The translations under genes and the position numbers were made by a program. Positions 1 to 7,600 of a stretch of DNA of 14,362 nucleotides are shown piece by piece; within the stretch, counting starts at the first letter, position 1, and each line of letters opens with the position of its first letter. Below the pieces are notes generated by a model, which saw nothing but the letters and a program-made list of their open reading frames with translations, did no database searches and was not told the origin of the DNA. The stretch comes from Ramicandelaber brevisporus. Taxonomy: Eukaryota; Kickxellomycota; Ramicandelaberales; Ramicandelaberaceae. Location: contig MU602847.1 of the NCBI GenBank assembly GCA_025201865.1, positions 25,402-39,763 on the forward strand, given 5' to 3'.

Positions 1-386
1 ACACACTCAAGGAAGACTTGTGAAGGTCAAGAGGGATGTGCCAAATAAATTGACCATCGAGGAATGCGCTTGGCATTATACAGGTCACGAGAGCAAACTT
101 TTATTGAGAATGGGATGTTGAATGTATCATATTAGCGGAATCAATATCACTTGTTTATTGCTGGCAGTGGAGGTAGCATGCACGCATTGAAGGCAGAGTG
201 ATTGAAGCTATTATCTGTGCACTGCACATGTTTGCATTCGATTGTAGAACCGTTGAGTGGAGAGGCGGCTGTGCGTGCATCCGACCTTGCATCTAACTTG
301 AGCTGTCTTAATTGGTTGAGTGTTAAAACGATGTTGATTAAAATGAAAGCTACACTTTTAAGTGGCAAAAAAAGAGGAGGAGCAGT

Positions 387-406
387 GCAAAGCAAAGCAA
401 AGCAAA
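387..406. repeat. (GCAAA)4 pentanucleotide repeat
   Basis: Four perfect tandem copies of GCAAA lie within a purine-rich stretch of the gene-free left flank. It looks like an ordinary microsatellite. Confidence 0.9.
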
Positions 407-1091
407 TTGGCGAATACGCGAATGAATAGAGGAAGGAACACAGTGCAAGCGAATATCAATAGCGCGGAGATAAGGGAGGAGAATGGCCGCAAGATGTAAC
501 AACAGCAGCAAGTTTAAAGTGACGGAATGTCTGGTCCAGAGCAAGGATCGTGCCAATAGTCTTCAGGATGGACGTCCTTGCGCCAGCCGATGTGGCAGCA
601 ATCGCGCGAAGCTGGAGGGCATTCAGAGGATGTCGTGTTCATGGTGGAGTCTGTGCGCAATCTTTTTTGGTGGAGATAGAGGAGGAAAAGGGTGTTTTTT
701 TTTCTTTTAAGGTGACTGGTTTGGTGGACAGGTTGGAGAGGGGAGTTTGTTTGTAGGATGCAAGCACTTGACAAGAGGTTTATATCTCTCTTCGCATCGA
801 GTCAGGCAACTTCTCGCCGACACTTTTGCGTTGTGTGTTTTTTTGAAACCGTATTCTAGCTGTCCCTTCTATGCACATGCTTGCATCAGCTGTGCTTCTT
901 TGTCACTGACAGAAACAGTCCTGTTCCCCCTCCTCCCTCCCCCGTTCCTATCTGCTTTGCCAGTCAGAGTGCTCAGTCTGTGTTTGTTGTCTCCTCTCTG
1001 TCGCCACCTTTTCTCTTTTGTTGACAAACCTACTGAGAGCCCAATATCAAACTGCGAACCGACAGCTGCCAGCAATGTGCCCCCTCCTCCA

Positions 1092-1176
1092 CTCCTCTTC
1101 TCTTCTCCCCTCTTCTCTCTTCTTCTCCCCTCTTCTTTCTTCTCTTCTTTTTCTCTTCTCCTCTTCTCTCTCTCTT
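1092..1176 (+). repeat. 85-nt uninterrupted polypyrimidine tract
   Basis: Every base from 1092 to 1176 on the plus strand is C or T. The tract is built from irregular CTCTT, CTTCT and CCCCT units, and it is broken only by a single A at 1091 and a G at 1177. It sits about 620 bp upstream of the SCP2 start, with no gene around it. CT-rich tracts near transcription starts are common in fungi, but this one is far from any start codon. Homopurine-homopyrimidine DNA of this length can also form triplex (H-DNA) structures. Confidence 0.9.
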
Positions 1177-1560
1177 GTTACTTGATGGTCACTAATTAAG
1201 GTAGTGTTGCTCGGTGCATACTTGAGCTCACAACCAGCACGCAATACATCTGAATCGCCCAGACGCAAGATGCCCTAAATGGTATTGAACAGCCACAGCG
1301 CCACAGCGCCACTGCCACTGCCACTGCCTATGATCTTTTCCAATAAAAAGAGCAAGCTGACTATCAAGTTTAAAATGAGTGTGCTCATTCAACATCTGCT
1401 GTTTCAGCTTCGGAATCATGCTCCACACATGATCTGAATAGACGATATCAGCTTCGTTAAGTCAGTGTTTCGGACCCGGCAGTCATTTGCTTTAATGTGA
1501 TAATTGACTGGCAGCGAGTCTGGAATCTCGGTCAGATTTTAGCTGCAAATAGATTTCTGA

Positions 1561-1602
1561 TTCGGTGCACAGTCATCACGTGGGGTTTTCAGCTGCACCG
1601 AA
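1561..1602. promoter_or_regulatory. inverted repeat flanking a CACGTG E-box upstream of the SCP2 gene
   Basis: A perfect 9-bp inverted repeat (TTCGGTGCA at 1561-1569 and TGCACCGAA at 1594-1602) encloses a 24-nt loop containing CACGTG at 1577-1582. It lies about 200 bp before the SCP2 start and 30 bp before a TATA-like sequence. The arms carry CGG and CCG triplets, the kind of half-site used by fungal Zn2Cys6 activators, although the spacing is long. A regulatory role is inferred. One 9-bp inverted repeat with a short loop could arise by chance in 14 kb. Confidence 0.35.
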
Positions 1603-1631
1603 ACTGCGCTGTTTGCTGACGAAATCCGCCA

Positions 1632-1639
1632 TATTAAAA
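1632..1639 (+). promoter_or_regulatory. TATA-like element of the SCP2 gene
   Basis: TATTAAAA lies 159 nt upstream of the SCP2 ATG. After it comes an A-poor, CT-rich stretch (about 1640-1771) typical of fungal leader or transcription-start regions. That stretch ends in a polypyrimidine run plus CAG at about 1769-1771, which also resembles a 3' splice site of a possible 5' UTR intron. No clear GT donor was found nearby. The assignment is by position only. Confidence 0.3.
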
Positions 1640-1798
1640 CGCGGTTGTGCTGTTCTGCTCTTGCGTTTCTCATCTTCACACACCAAACTCTGCACTGCAA
1701 GCTCTCCAAACCCTCCAACACCGCAACTCTCTTTTTCTTTATCTTTATCTTCTTCCTGCTCTTCCTCCAGCTAAACGCGAACAGCATCGAACACAAAT

Positions 1799-2218
1799 AT
1801 GTCCAGCCCAGTTTTCGTCGACGGTTTCAAGGCCTCCGAGTTCTTTGAGCTCATGTACACCCTCTGGCCAACCAAGTCTGCCGAGGAGCAGGCCAAGTTC
1901 TTCAAGCAGGTGAACGCCATCTTCCAGATTGAGGTTACCGCTGGCGGCAAGAAGCAGGCTTGGGTTATCGACCTCAAGACCAAGTCTGAGGGCAAGCCAA
2001 TCGTGTCCAAGGGCACCGCCCAGGAGGCTGGCAAGAAGGCTGACCTGACCATCACTGTCAACGACGACACCTTTGTTGACATGGCCACCGGTAAGCTCAA
2101 CGGCCAGAAGGCGTTCCTGTCCGGCAAGCTCAAGGTTAAGGGCAACATGATGCTCGCCACCAAGCTGGAGCCAGTGTTCAAGGAGGCCCAGAAGGACATC
2201 CCAAAGTCGAAGCTGTAA
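1799..2218 (+). CDS. SCP2-domain sterol/lipid carrier protein, peroxisomal
   Basis: This 139-residue protein is a stand-alone SCP2 domain. Family members bind sterols, fatty acids or acyl-CoAs in a hydrophobic tunnel and move them or present them to peroxisomal enzymes. The fold fits from end to end: an N-terminal helix region, the beta segment ending in W-V-I-D-L-K (about 54-60), the D-L-T-I-T-V strand (about 84-89), and the family signature A-F-L-S-G-K-L-K-V-K-G-N (about 106-117). The last three residues are SKL, the classic PTS1 peroxisome import signal. The ATG has A at -3, and translation upstream of it gives no conserved sequence. Codons are strongly biased towards C- or G-ending forms (GCC, AAG, CTC, GGC), much more than in the neighbours, which suggests high expression. 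It lacks the thiolase part of animal SCP-x. The P450 gene faces it tail to tail. Confidence 0.93.
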   Translation: MSSPVFVDGFKASEFFELMYTLWPTKSAEEQAKFFKQVNAIFQIEVTAGGKKQAWVIDLKTKSEGKPIVSKGTAQEAGKKADLTITVNDDTFVDMATGKLNGQKAFLSGKLKVKGNMMLATKLEPVFKEAQKDIPKSKL

Positions 2219-2263
2219 AAGAACAATGACATGATAACTTGTTTCCCATTATATTAATACCTT

Positions 2264-2269
2264 TTTAAT
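2264..2269 (-). terminator. possible ATTAAA poly(A) signal of the P450 gene
   Basis: ATTAAA on the minus strand lies 86 nt beyond the P450 stop codon, within the 3' untranslated region of the opposing SCP2 gene. No AATAAA is present on this strand in the gap. If used, the two convergent transcripts overlap at their 3' ends. Confidence 0.3.
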
Positions 2270-2274
2270 AGGAA

Positions 2275-2280
2275 AATAAA
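2275..2280 (+). terminator. AATAAA poly(A) signal of the SCP2 gene
   Basis: A canonical AATAAA lies 57 nt after the SCP2 TAA stop. It is followed by an AT-rich stretch with a short tandem GAATTAT-type repeat (about 2284-2311). Position and sequence fit a cleavage and polyadenylation signal. Confidence 0.5.
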
Positions 2281-2354
2281 ACATGAATTATGAATTATGA
2301 AATGTGAATTACGAAGAGCGCTAAATGATGGATAATGAACGGAGCGATGTGGGC

Positions 2355-3896
2355 TCAAATGTCTTCAAAAATGAAGTTGGCATTGCTGATGAAGACGAGG
2401 TTCATGTTGCTGGTTTGCGGCTTGGTCACACCGGGCGGAAGATGCCACTTGAAGCGACGCACCAGCATGGCGAGAACAACCTGCAGTTCGACCAAGGCCA
2501 TGCCTTGACCAATGCACATGCGCGCACCTCCGCCAAACGGAATCCACGACCACGGGACAGCCTCCTTGTTGCCATTCAGAAAGCGGTCTGGCCTGAATTC
2601 GTCAGCATCCGGCCACGACTCATCGGCCGTGTGAATAAAGCGAGTTGGGATGCCGATCAGCGTGCCCTTTGGCAGGTGGGTGCCGTTGAAGACCATGTCT
2701 TCAATCAGTATACGATTGGCAGTTTCATGCGTTGGGTTGTACATGCGGAGCGCTTCCTTGATCACAGCCTCAATATACGGCATTTGCTTGAGCTCCGGCA
2801 TTGTCGGGATGATATCCTTCGACTCGATGCCCATCACGGACTGAACCTCGGCGCGCAGCTTGTCTTGAATGCCTGGATTCGCTGCCAACAAGAACATGAT
2901 GCCGGACAGGGTGTGACCAGTGGTGTCGCGGCCGGCTCTCAAGAAGGCAAATGTCGTCGCGCGCAACTCATTGTCGTTCAGCAAGATCTGTCCATTCTCA
3001 TCACCCTTCTCATTGATGAACACCATGGTTTTGAGCAAGTCGAGTTTATCGTCATTAAGCGAGACGCTGAGAGTGCCCTCAGCCTGGAGTTGCAGTAATT
3101 CATCACGCTTCTTGGCCACAATGTCCATCATTTGGTCGTTGAGCCACTCAAACCGCTTGTGCATGCTGTTTCTCAGACCAAGTCGATCCAGCACCGGAAA
3201 CATGTTGAATCGAATGTCGCTGAATGATTCCATAACTTCGTTGAACTCCACCAAGAACCGGCCAGATGGATCAGCGATGGCGCGGAAATCGTGGCCGAGC
3301 AAAGCCTTGCCCAAGCTATCGAGGCCGAGACGCAGCATCAAGTCGTTAACCGGAACAATGGCACCTTTACCATTCTCCACACGCTGCTGACGGATGATCT
3401 TCATGGCTTCTTTAGCACACTCGCCAAACACGGTGGTATCCCAGCCGCGGCGAAACACCGGAGTGCTGACCTGACGGTGGCGCTGCCACGACCCATCGTT
3501 GGCACTGGTAAACGTAATGGCATCCTTGCTCCTCGCACGCAATGAACTTGGGTTCAGCATCCCCAGGTTGAACTTGCCAACGCTTCGGTACTCCAAGAAG
3601 ACCTGCTTGACCAAATGCGGGCGGTTCATAAACACGTACCAGTGGCTGTTGATGAACACGCGCATCATCTCGTGCTGCTCAGCATACGGGCGGAACACGG
3701 CGAGACGCTCGTCGCTGGTAGCCCGCTTGAGAACGAGCCAGATTGTCTTGTACGCGGGGACGGCAGGGAGATGACGGAGATGGGCAGGGCAGCTGGTCCA
3801 GTAGGAGTAATATCCCACAGAGGCAACAACCGTAGCAACTACGGCCAGCAACCAAACTGGTGTGTTGCGCAACAAAAGGTCGACACCTTCGTGCAT
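2355..3896 (-). CDS. cytochrome P450 monooxygenase, membrane-anchored
   Basis: This 513-residue P450 of normal microsomal length is a heme-thiolate monooxygenase that needs a P450 reductase partner and probably sits on the ER. A hydrophobic N-terminal anchor (about 12-31) is followed by a Pro-containing hinge (C-P-A-H-L-R-H-L-P). The hallmarks appear in order: C-helix WxxxR (W137, R141), I-helix A-G-R-D-T-T (321-326), K-helix E-A-L-R (381-384), F-R-P-D-R-F (434-439) and heme loop F-G-G-G-A-R-M-C-I-G (454-463) with heme-ligand Cys461. The frame stays open 112 codons further upstream, but only from GTG and with low-complexity sequence, so the ATG just before the anchor was chosen (G at -3). The substrate cannot be told. 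General similarity is to fatty-acid or xenobiotic P450 clans, and I do not assign a CYP family. It is convergent with the SCP2 gene and divergent from the large ATPase gene. Confidence 0.95.
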   Translation of the reverse strand: MHEGVDLLLRNTPVWLLAVVATVVASVGYYSYWTSCPAHLRHLPAVPAYKTIWLVLKRATSDERLAVFRPYAEQHEMMRVFINSHWYVFMNRPHLVKQVFLEYRSVGKFNLGMLNPSSLRARSKDAITFTSANDGSWQRHRQVSTPVFRRGWDTTVFGECAKEAMKIIRQQRVENGKGAIVPVNDLMLRLGLDSLGKALLGHDFRAIADPSGRFLVEFNEVMESFSDIRFNMFPVLDRLGLRNSMHKRFEWLNDQMMDIVAKKRDELLQLQAEGTLSVSLNDDKLDLLKTMVFINEKGDENGQILLNDNELRATTFAFLRAGRDTTGHTLSGIMFLLAANPGIQDKLRAEVQSVMGIESKDIIPTMPELKQMPYIEAVIKEALRMYNPTHETANRILIEDMVFNGTHLPKGTLIGIPTRFIHTADESWPDADEFRPDRFLNGNKEAVPWSWIPFGGGARMCIGQGMALVELQVVLAMLVRRFKWHLPPGVTKPQTSNMNLVFISNANFIFEDI

Positions 3897-3910
3897 AGCG
3901 AAGTTGCTTG

Positions 3911-3932
3911 CTTTCTTTCTTTCTTTCTTTCT
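3911..3932. repeat. (CTTT)5 and adjoining (GAGT)n tetranucleotide repeats
   Basis: Five CTTT units (AAAG in the P450 sense) lie 15 bp upstream of the P450 start codon, probably in its 5' untranslated leader. A second, degenerate GAGT/TAGT/CGAG array follows at about 3944-3977. Both look like slippage-prone microsatellites. The leader is purine-rich in the sense direction, unlike the CT-rich leaders of the other genes in the window. Confidence 0.9.
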
Positions 3933-3982
3933 GCTGTTTGTAAGAGTGAGTGAGTGAGTTAGTGAGCGAGTTAGTGAATGCA

Positions 3983-4005
3983 GCTTGTGCACAAGCGTGC
4001 ACAAG
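3983..4005. promoter_or_regulatory. 14-bp perfect palindrome plus repeated half, P450 upstream region
   Basis: GCTTGTGCACAAGC at 3983-3996 is a perfect 14-bp palindrome. Its right half (GTGCACAAG) is repeated immediately at 3997-4005. It lies between the P450 start and a TATA-like element, so it may be in the core promoter or 5' leader. A dimeric transcription factor site is a reasonable inference but is untested. Confidence 0.35.
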
Positions 4006-4017
4006 AGATGGCTGTCC

Positions 4018-4025
4018 CTTTTTAT
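4018..4025 (-). promoter_or_regulatory. TATA-like element of the P450 gene
   Basis: ATAAAAAG on the minus strand lies about 122 nt upstream of the P450 ATG, inside a CACATAAAAAGG context. It would place transcription initiation near the palindrome at 3983-3996. Assigned by sequence and position only. Confidence 0.35.
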
Positions 4026-4221
4026 GTGAAAATTGGATAGCTCGAAGCGGCCGACGGAATGCAAGTGGCTGTTAATTGATGCAAGGGTCCAGACATTGCC
4101 ATGTTTGTCGAAAAACAAAACAATAAACTCAGTATCATCTTCAATTGGCTGCGATGGTGGGAACAACAACAACAACATCAGCATCAACGATCGGTGAGGT
4201 AGAGATGATGTCAAACAGAAA

Positions 4222-4261
4222 TACATTACCACATTGCCACATTGCTACACTGTTACATTGG
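4222..4261. repeat. five tandem 8-bp units, consensus YACATTGC
   Basis: The units are TACATTAC, CACATTGC, CACATTGC, TACACTGT and TACATTGG, directly abutting with no gaps. The two middle copies are identical and the outer ones differ at two to three positions. The array lies in the middle of the divergent promoter region. It could be a clustered protein-binding site or a decayed minisatellite. Confidence 0.75.
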
Positions 4262-4359
4262 TGAACCGCCCGCCCTTGAAGTATCTTGAATCATAATCAA
4301 TAAATTGACTCGATAGTCACATAACAAAAAGTAACATAGCGCAGTGCAGATTGGTTGTA

Positions 4360-4412
4360 TCTGTTTGCTTGCCTGTCTGTTTATCTGTGTGTCTGTTTGT
4401 CTGCCTGTTCTG
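4360..4412. repeat. degenerate TCTG/TTTG/CCTG tetranucleotide array
   Basis: About thirteen imperfect four-base units of the type CTGT, TTGT or CTGC run without a break. It appears to be an aged tetranucleotide microsatellite about 200 bp before the start of the sacsin-like gene. Confidence 0.75.
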
Positions 4413-4425
4413 CCACGAGGAGGTT

Positions 4426-4490
4426 GCCAGCTGTCCCTGAAGACACGCATATCCGATTGACCTCCACCTCTAACAGCTGGCGGATAAGCG
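4426..4490. promoter_or_regulatory. two interleaved inverted repeats upstream of the sacsin-like gene
   Basis: Repeat A is GCCAGCTGT (4426-4434) with ACAGCTGGC (4473-4481), a perfect match containing CAGCTG E-box cores. Repeat B is CGCATATCCG (4446-4455) with CGGATAAGCG (4481-4490), 9 of 10 bases matching, and its right arm contains a GATA core. The order A-B-A'-B' is interleaved. The element lies 125-190 bp before the ATG, so a promoter role is plausible but inferred. Confidence 0.35.
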
Positions 4491-4615
4491 ATCCTGAACA
4501 ATGTCCACATTGAATCCCTGGTAGAGCCCCAAATCTCCTTACCTTTTCTCCTTGTCACTGTACACGTTTACATTATACACCTTTTTTGCTTCTTCTCTTG
4601 TAACCGCCTCTCCAG

Positions 4616-7600
4616 ATGACTCTCGAACAGCTACGTCAGCAGGTGCTGTCAAGTGCTACCGAGTCCAAAGTGATCGGCGTTAACCAGCGAGCGCTAGTCG
4701 ACAAGCTGCTTGCTCGCTACTCCACAGAGTATGGTGTATACCGAGAGCTCCTTCAGAACAGCAACGACGCTGGAGCTGATTCAGTCGAGATCCTCTTTGA
4801 GACTGCTTCGTCATCTGACAGAAGCTCGGCCAGCTCATCCCCTACAGTCAAAGCTACCGCAGCAGCAGCAGCAGCAGCAGCAGCACCAACACCAGCAACA
4901 CCAGCAGCAGCAATGGATGGTGATGCCGAGCTTTCGAGGCTGCAGACATTGTTGACTCAGCCCATGGCGCAAGTTACAGTGCAGAACAATGGGCGACCAT
5001 TCACCGAAGAAGATTGGCAGCGTATCAGAGTCATTGCCCAAGGCAACCAGGCCGAGGATGCAACGGGCATGTTTGGAGTTGGTGCATATACAATCTTGGC
5101 GCTGACAGAGTCGCCGTTTATCACTAGCCCAGCTCTACCGGGAGACTCTGCTGCTGCTGCTGCTGCTGTTGCTGTTGATGAGAAGAACTCCTCGGCTGCT
5201 ACAACGCATGAGTGCATGGCATTCTTCTGGCAAGACGAGCAGCTGCATACTCGGCGAGTGCGCGCGACTGAGCCAGCCGATCATCCACGCTTCAAATGGA
5301 CTCGATTCTTTTTGCCATTGCGCGACCCACAAACTGTTCCTAACTTGGAGTCATTCGGTCGCTTCATCGCTTCGTCGCTGCTATTTACGCGATCACTCAA
5401 CACAGTTTCGGTGCTTGTCAATGGCATGACCGTCATCAAGGTTACCAAGAAGCCTGCTGGAATGATATCGCTCGATGGCTTCCCGGCTGGTCTGTCCAAG
5501 TCCGACACAATGACACTGATGAAATCACCGCGTGGCTTGTTTCGACAGACAAGCATTGATGCAGCAGAGGCCTCGCTAGTTCAGATTGACGCTGAATATG
5601 TGCATCGATTCACACAAACAGTTGAGACGGAGATTCCGAGTCGGTTTGCATTCTGGACAATCAAGCAAACATCAGTCAGCACGATGGAAAAGCTGGAGCG
5701 ACGCCGATCCTCAGTGTTTCTGCGAAGTGCATCAATGGCACTGGCCGTGGAAGCGAATGACGCATTCCGCAATGGCATGGAGCGCTCAACAAAGAAGCGA
5801 CCGCCAAGGACCGCCTCTGTGTCAATTGCTTACATGGGACTGAACGAACTCGAAGCTTCAACAGTGACTGGCGCTGACAGCCCATCGTATCCGTGTGGGC
5901 CTGACTTTGCACTGTTTGTGGATCTCGTGCCACGCTCTAGCTCTCAGGGTCGCGTCTTCATTGGCTTCCCTACTCATCAGACACTTGGCATCAGTGCCCA
6001 TGCCACTGGTCCATTCATGCCGACAGTCGAGCGAGAGAATCTCGACTTTGTCGATCCAGTGCTGCGTGTGTGGAATCAAGAGCTGCTCTGCATGGCTGGT
6101 CGGCTTGCTCGTGCAGTCTATGTGGATGAGCTTGACCAGATTCGGCGTCTTGCTGCAGGTATCACATCGGTGGCCCTGTTTGAGCTTGAAGGCGAGGCTG
6201 CTCAGCAACTGGCTCGGCGGATGACACACACTCTTGCATGCTTTACACCGCGCTCCAGTACACCTGCCTCTCAGGTTGGCACGCTGGTCACAAATGGATT
6301 GTTTTTGCACAACTATGGCAACGGCTCACAATCTCAGACGGGGCTGCCAGCTCAGCTCACGTTGCCACTTTTGACAACATGCGGCGTTCTGCCGTCTGCT
6401 CAGTCTCACATTGCCTCGCCAAACTTGTCGAGTCTGCTTGGCTTGTTGCTCTCATTCAGTGCTGATGGCAAGACTGACCACAAAGTGCTACCGGCATTGA
6501 TGCACTCCAAGATTGCTAGTGAATGTCCCGATGCAATGCTGGATGAGCTACGCCGTCAAGGTATGCGCGATTTAGAGCTGCGGGTTCCTCTTGATATCAT
6601 TTCCAAAATGGATCTGACTTTGCCTCAAGCTGTGAGGATTCTGCGCTGGTTTGCAGCCGAATCCAATGCTGGCAGATTGAATCGGCTCTACGCTGACATG
6701 CTGTTCCAAGTGCTGGCATTTCGATTGACCGAGTCAGGTCCAGTTATTCGGATGCGCGATATCAAATCATATGCAAGTCCAGCCATATTTGGTAACTCTG
6801 ATGGTGCTGAATCTGCGCTGCCTCTTCCATCTAGTGCGCTGCCCACCGCTGTTTGTCGACACTTTTCACTCAAAGAGATGCAACGGTTGTTCCCGTCACT
6901 TGTCGATCTCGATGTGGCTGACTGGGCTTCATTCATTGCGTCAAGCCATTCGAATCAACTTGCAGAATCATCCAGCTTTTGTGAGAAAGTAATGTTGGTT
7001 TTATCGGCTGCATTTTCAAGAGGATATGAGCTACAGCAGTCACTGATTGTTAGTGCCATGTCAACCATTCCATGTGTTCCAACTCAGCATGGAGTTAAAG
7101 TGCCTAGCGATGCATACTTTCCCGGCGTGAAATTGTTTGATGACTTGCCCATTGTATCGCTCCAGATCGCATCAACTGCCACATTATTCTCCAGAGGAAC
7201 TCAGGGTGTCAGCAAGCCATTATTGATTGCACTCGGAGTACGCAGCACAGTAGATTTGCAGCTTATATTAGATAGACTGGATCAGCAGCTCAAATGGGAT
7301 CATGTTCAGTTAGTCAGATATCTGGCTTCAATTCGCGACACTCTGACTCAATCGGATCTTGCTCGCCTTCGATCTGCCCCTCTCTTTACAGCTGAGATGC
7401 AACCAACCACTACATCATCACCAGCATCAGCATCACCAGCATCAACAGCATCAGCATCAACAGCATCGCCCAAAGTGACACTCATATCAGCACCCGGCGG
7501 CATCCCAGTTGCTCAATCGACATCTGGAGCGATGAATGCAGATGAATCCCGGAGATACACAGCACAGCAGCTGTACATTCCCGATGATGAGCACCGAGCA

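Larger units (their letters stand above)
1..1560. other. gene-free left flank
   Basis: I see no supportable gene here. All frames on both strands are short, low in complexity, or open only from non-ATG codons. No tRNA-like box A/box B pair was found by eye. The region shows strand asymmetry: about 340-500 is purine-rich on the plus strand, and about 900-1180 is pyrimidine-rich. AATAAA occurs at 44-49 on the plus strand and on the minus strand at 154-159, so the 3' end of a gene beyond the left edge is possible. A short perfect inverted repeat (TGTGCA, one base, TGCACA) lies at 216-228, and GCC/ACT-rich triplet-like repeats lie at about 1290-1328. The rightmost part probably serves as upstream region of the SCP2 gene. 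Confidence 0.6.
3897..4615. other. divergent promoter region between the P450 and sacsin-like genes
   Basis: This 719-bp gap separates two head-to-head genes and must hold both promoters. I see no coding sequence. It is dense in short repeats: AAAG units and GAGT units next to the P450 start, a palindrome, (AAC)5 at 4162-4176, five 8-bp tandem units at 4222-4261, and TCTG/TGTC tetranucleotides at 4360-4412. Two interleaved inverted repeats lie at 4426-4490. The last 60 bp before the large gene are CT-rich, with a weak TATA-like ATTATACA at about 4572-4579, and end in CAG directly before the ATG. Confidence 0.7.

Noticed and set aside
2-121. 39-codon frame open at the left edge and ending in TGA
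   Set aside because: It could be the end of an upstream gene, but it is too short and has no recognisable sequence; an AATAAA at 44-49 inside it weakens the case.
747-1199. 150-codon plus-strand frame in the left flank
   Set aside because: More than a third of it is translated polypyrimidine tract (Leu, Ser, Phe, Pro), and no conserved pattern is visible.
2325-3098. 257-codon ATG-initiated frame antisense to the P450 gene
   Set aside because: It lies fully opposite a P450 with all hallmark motifs, and its product has no recognisable domain and a composition typical of an antisense shadow.
3897-4232. 112-codon N-terminal extension of the P450 frame
   Set aside because: It begins with GTG, reads through tetranucleotide repeats, and would place the membrane anchor 120 residues inside the protein. 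The ATG at 3896 gives normal P450 length.
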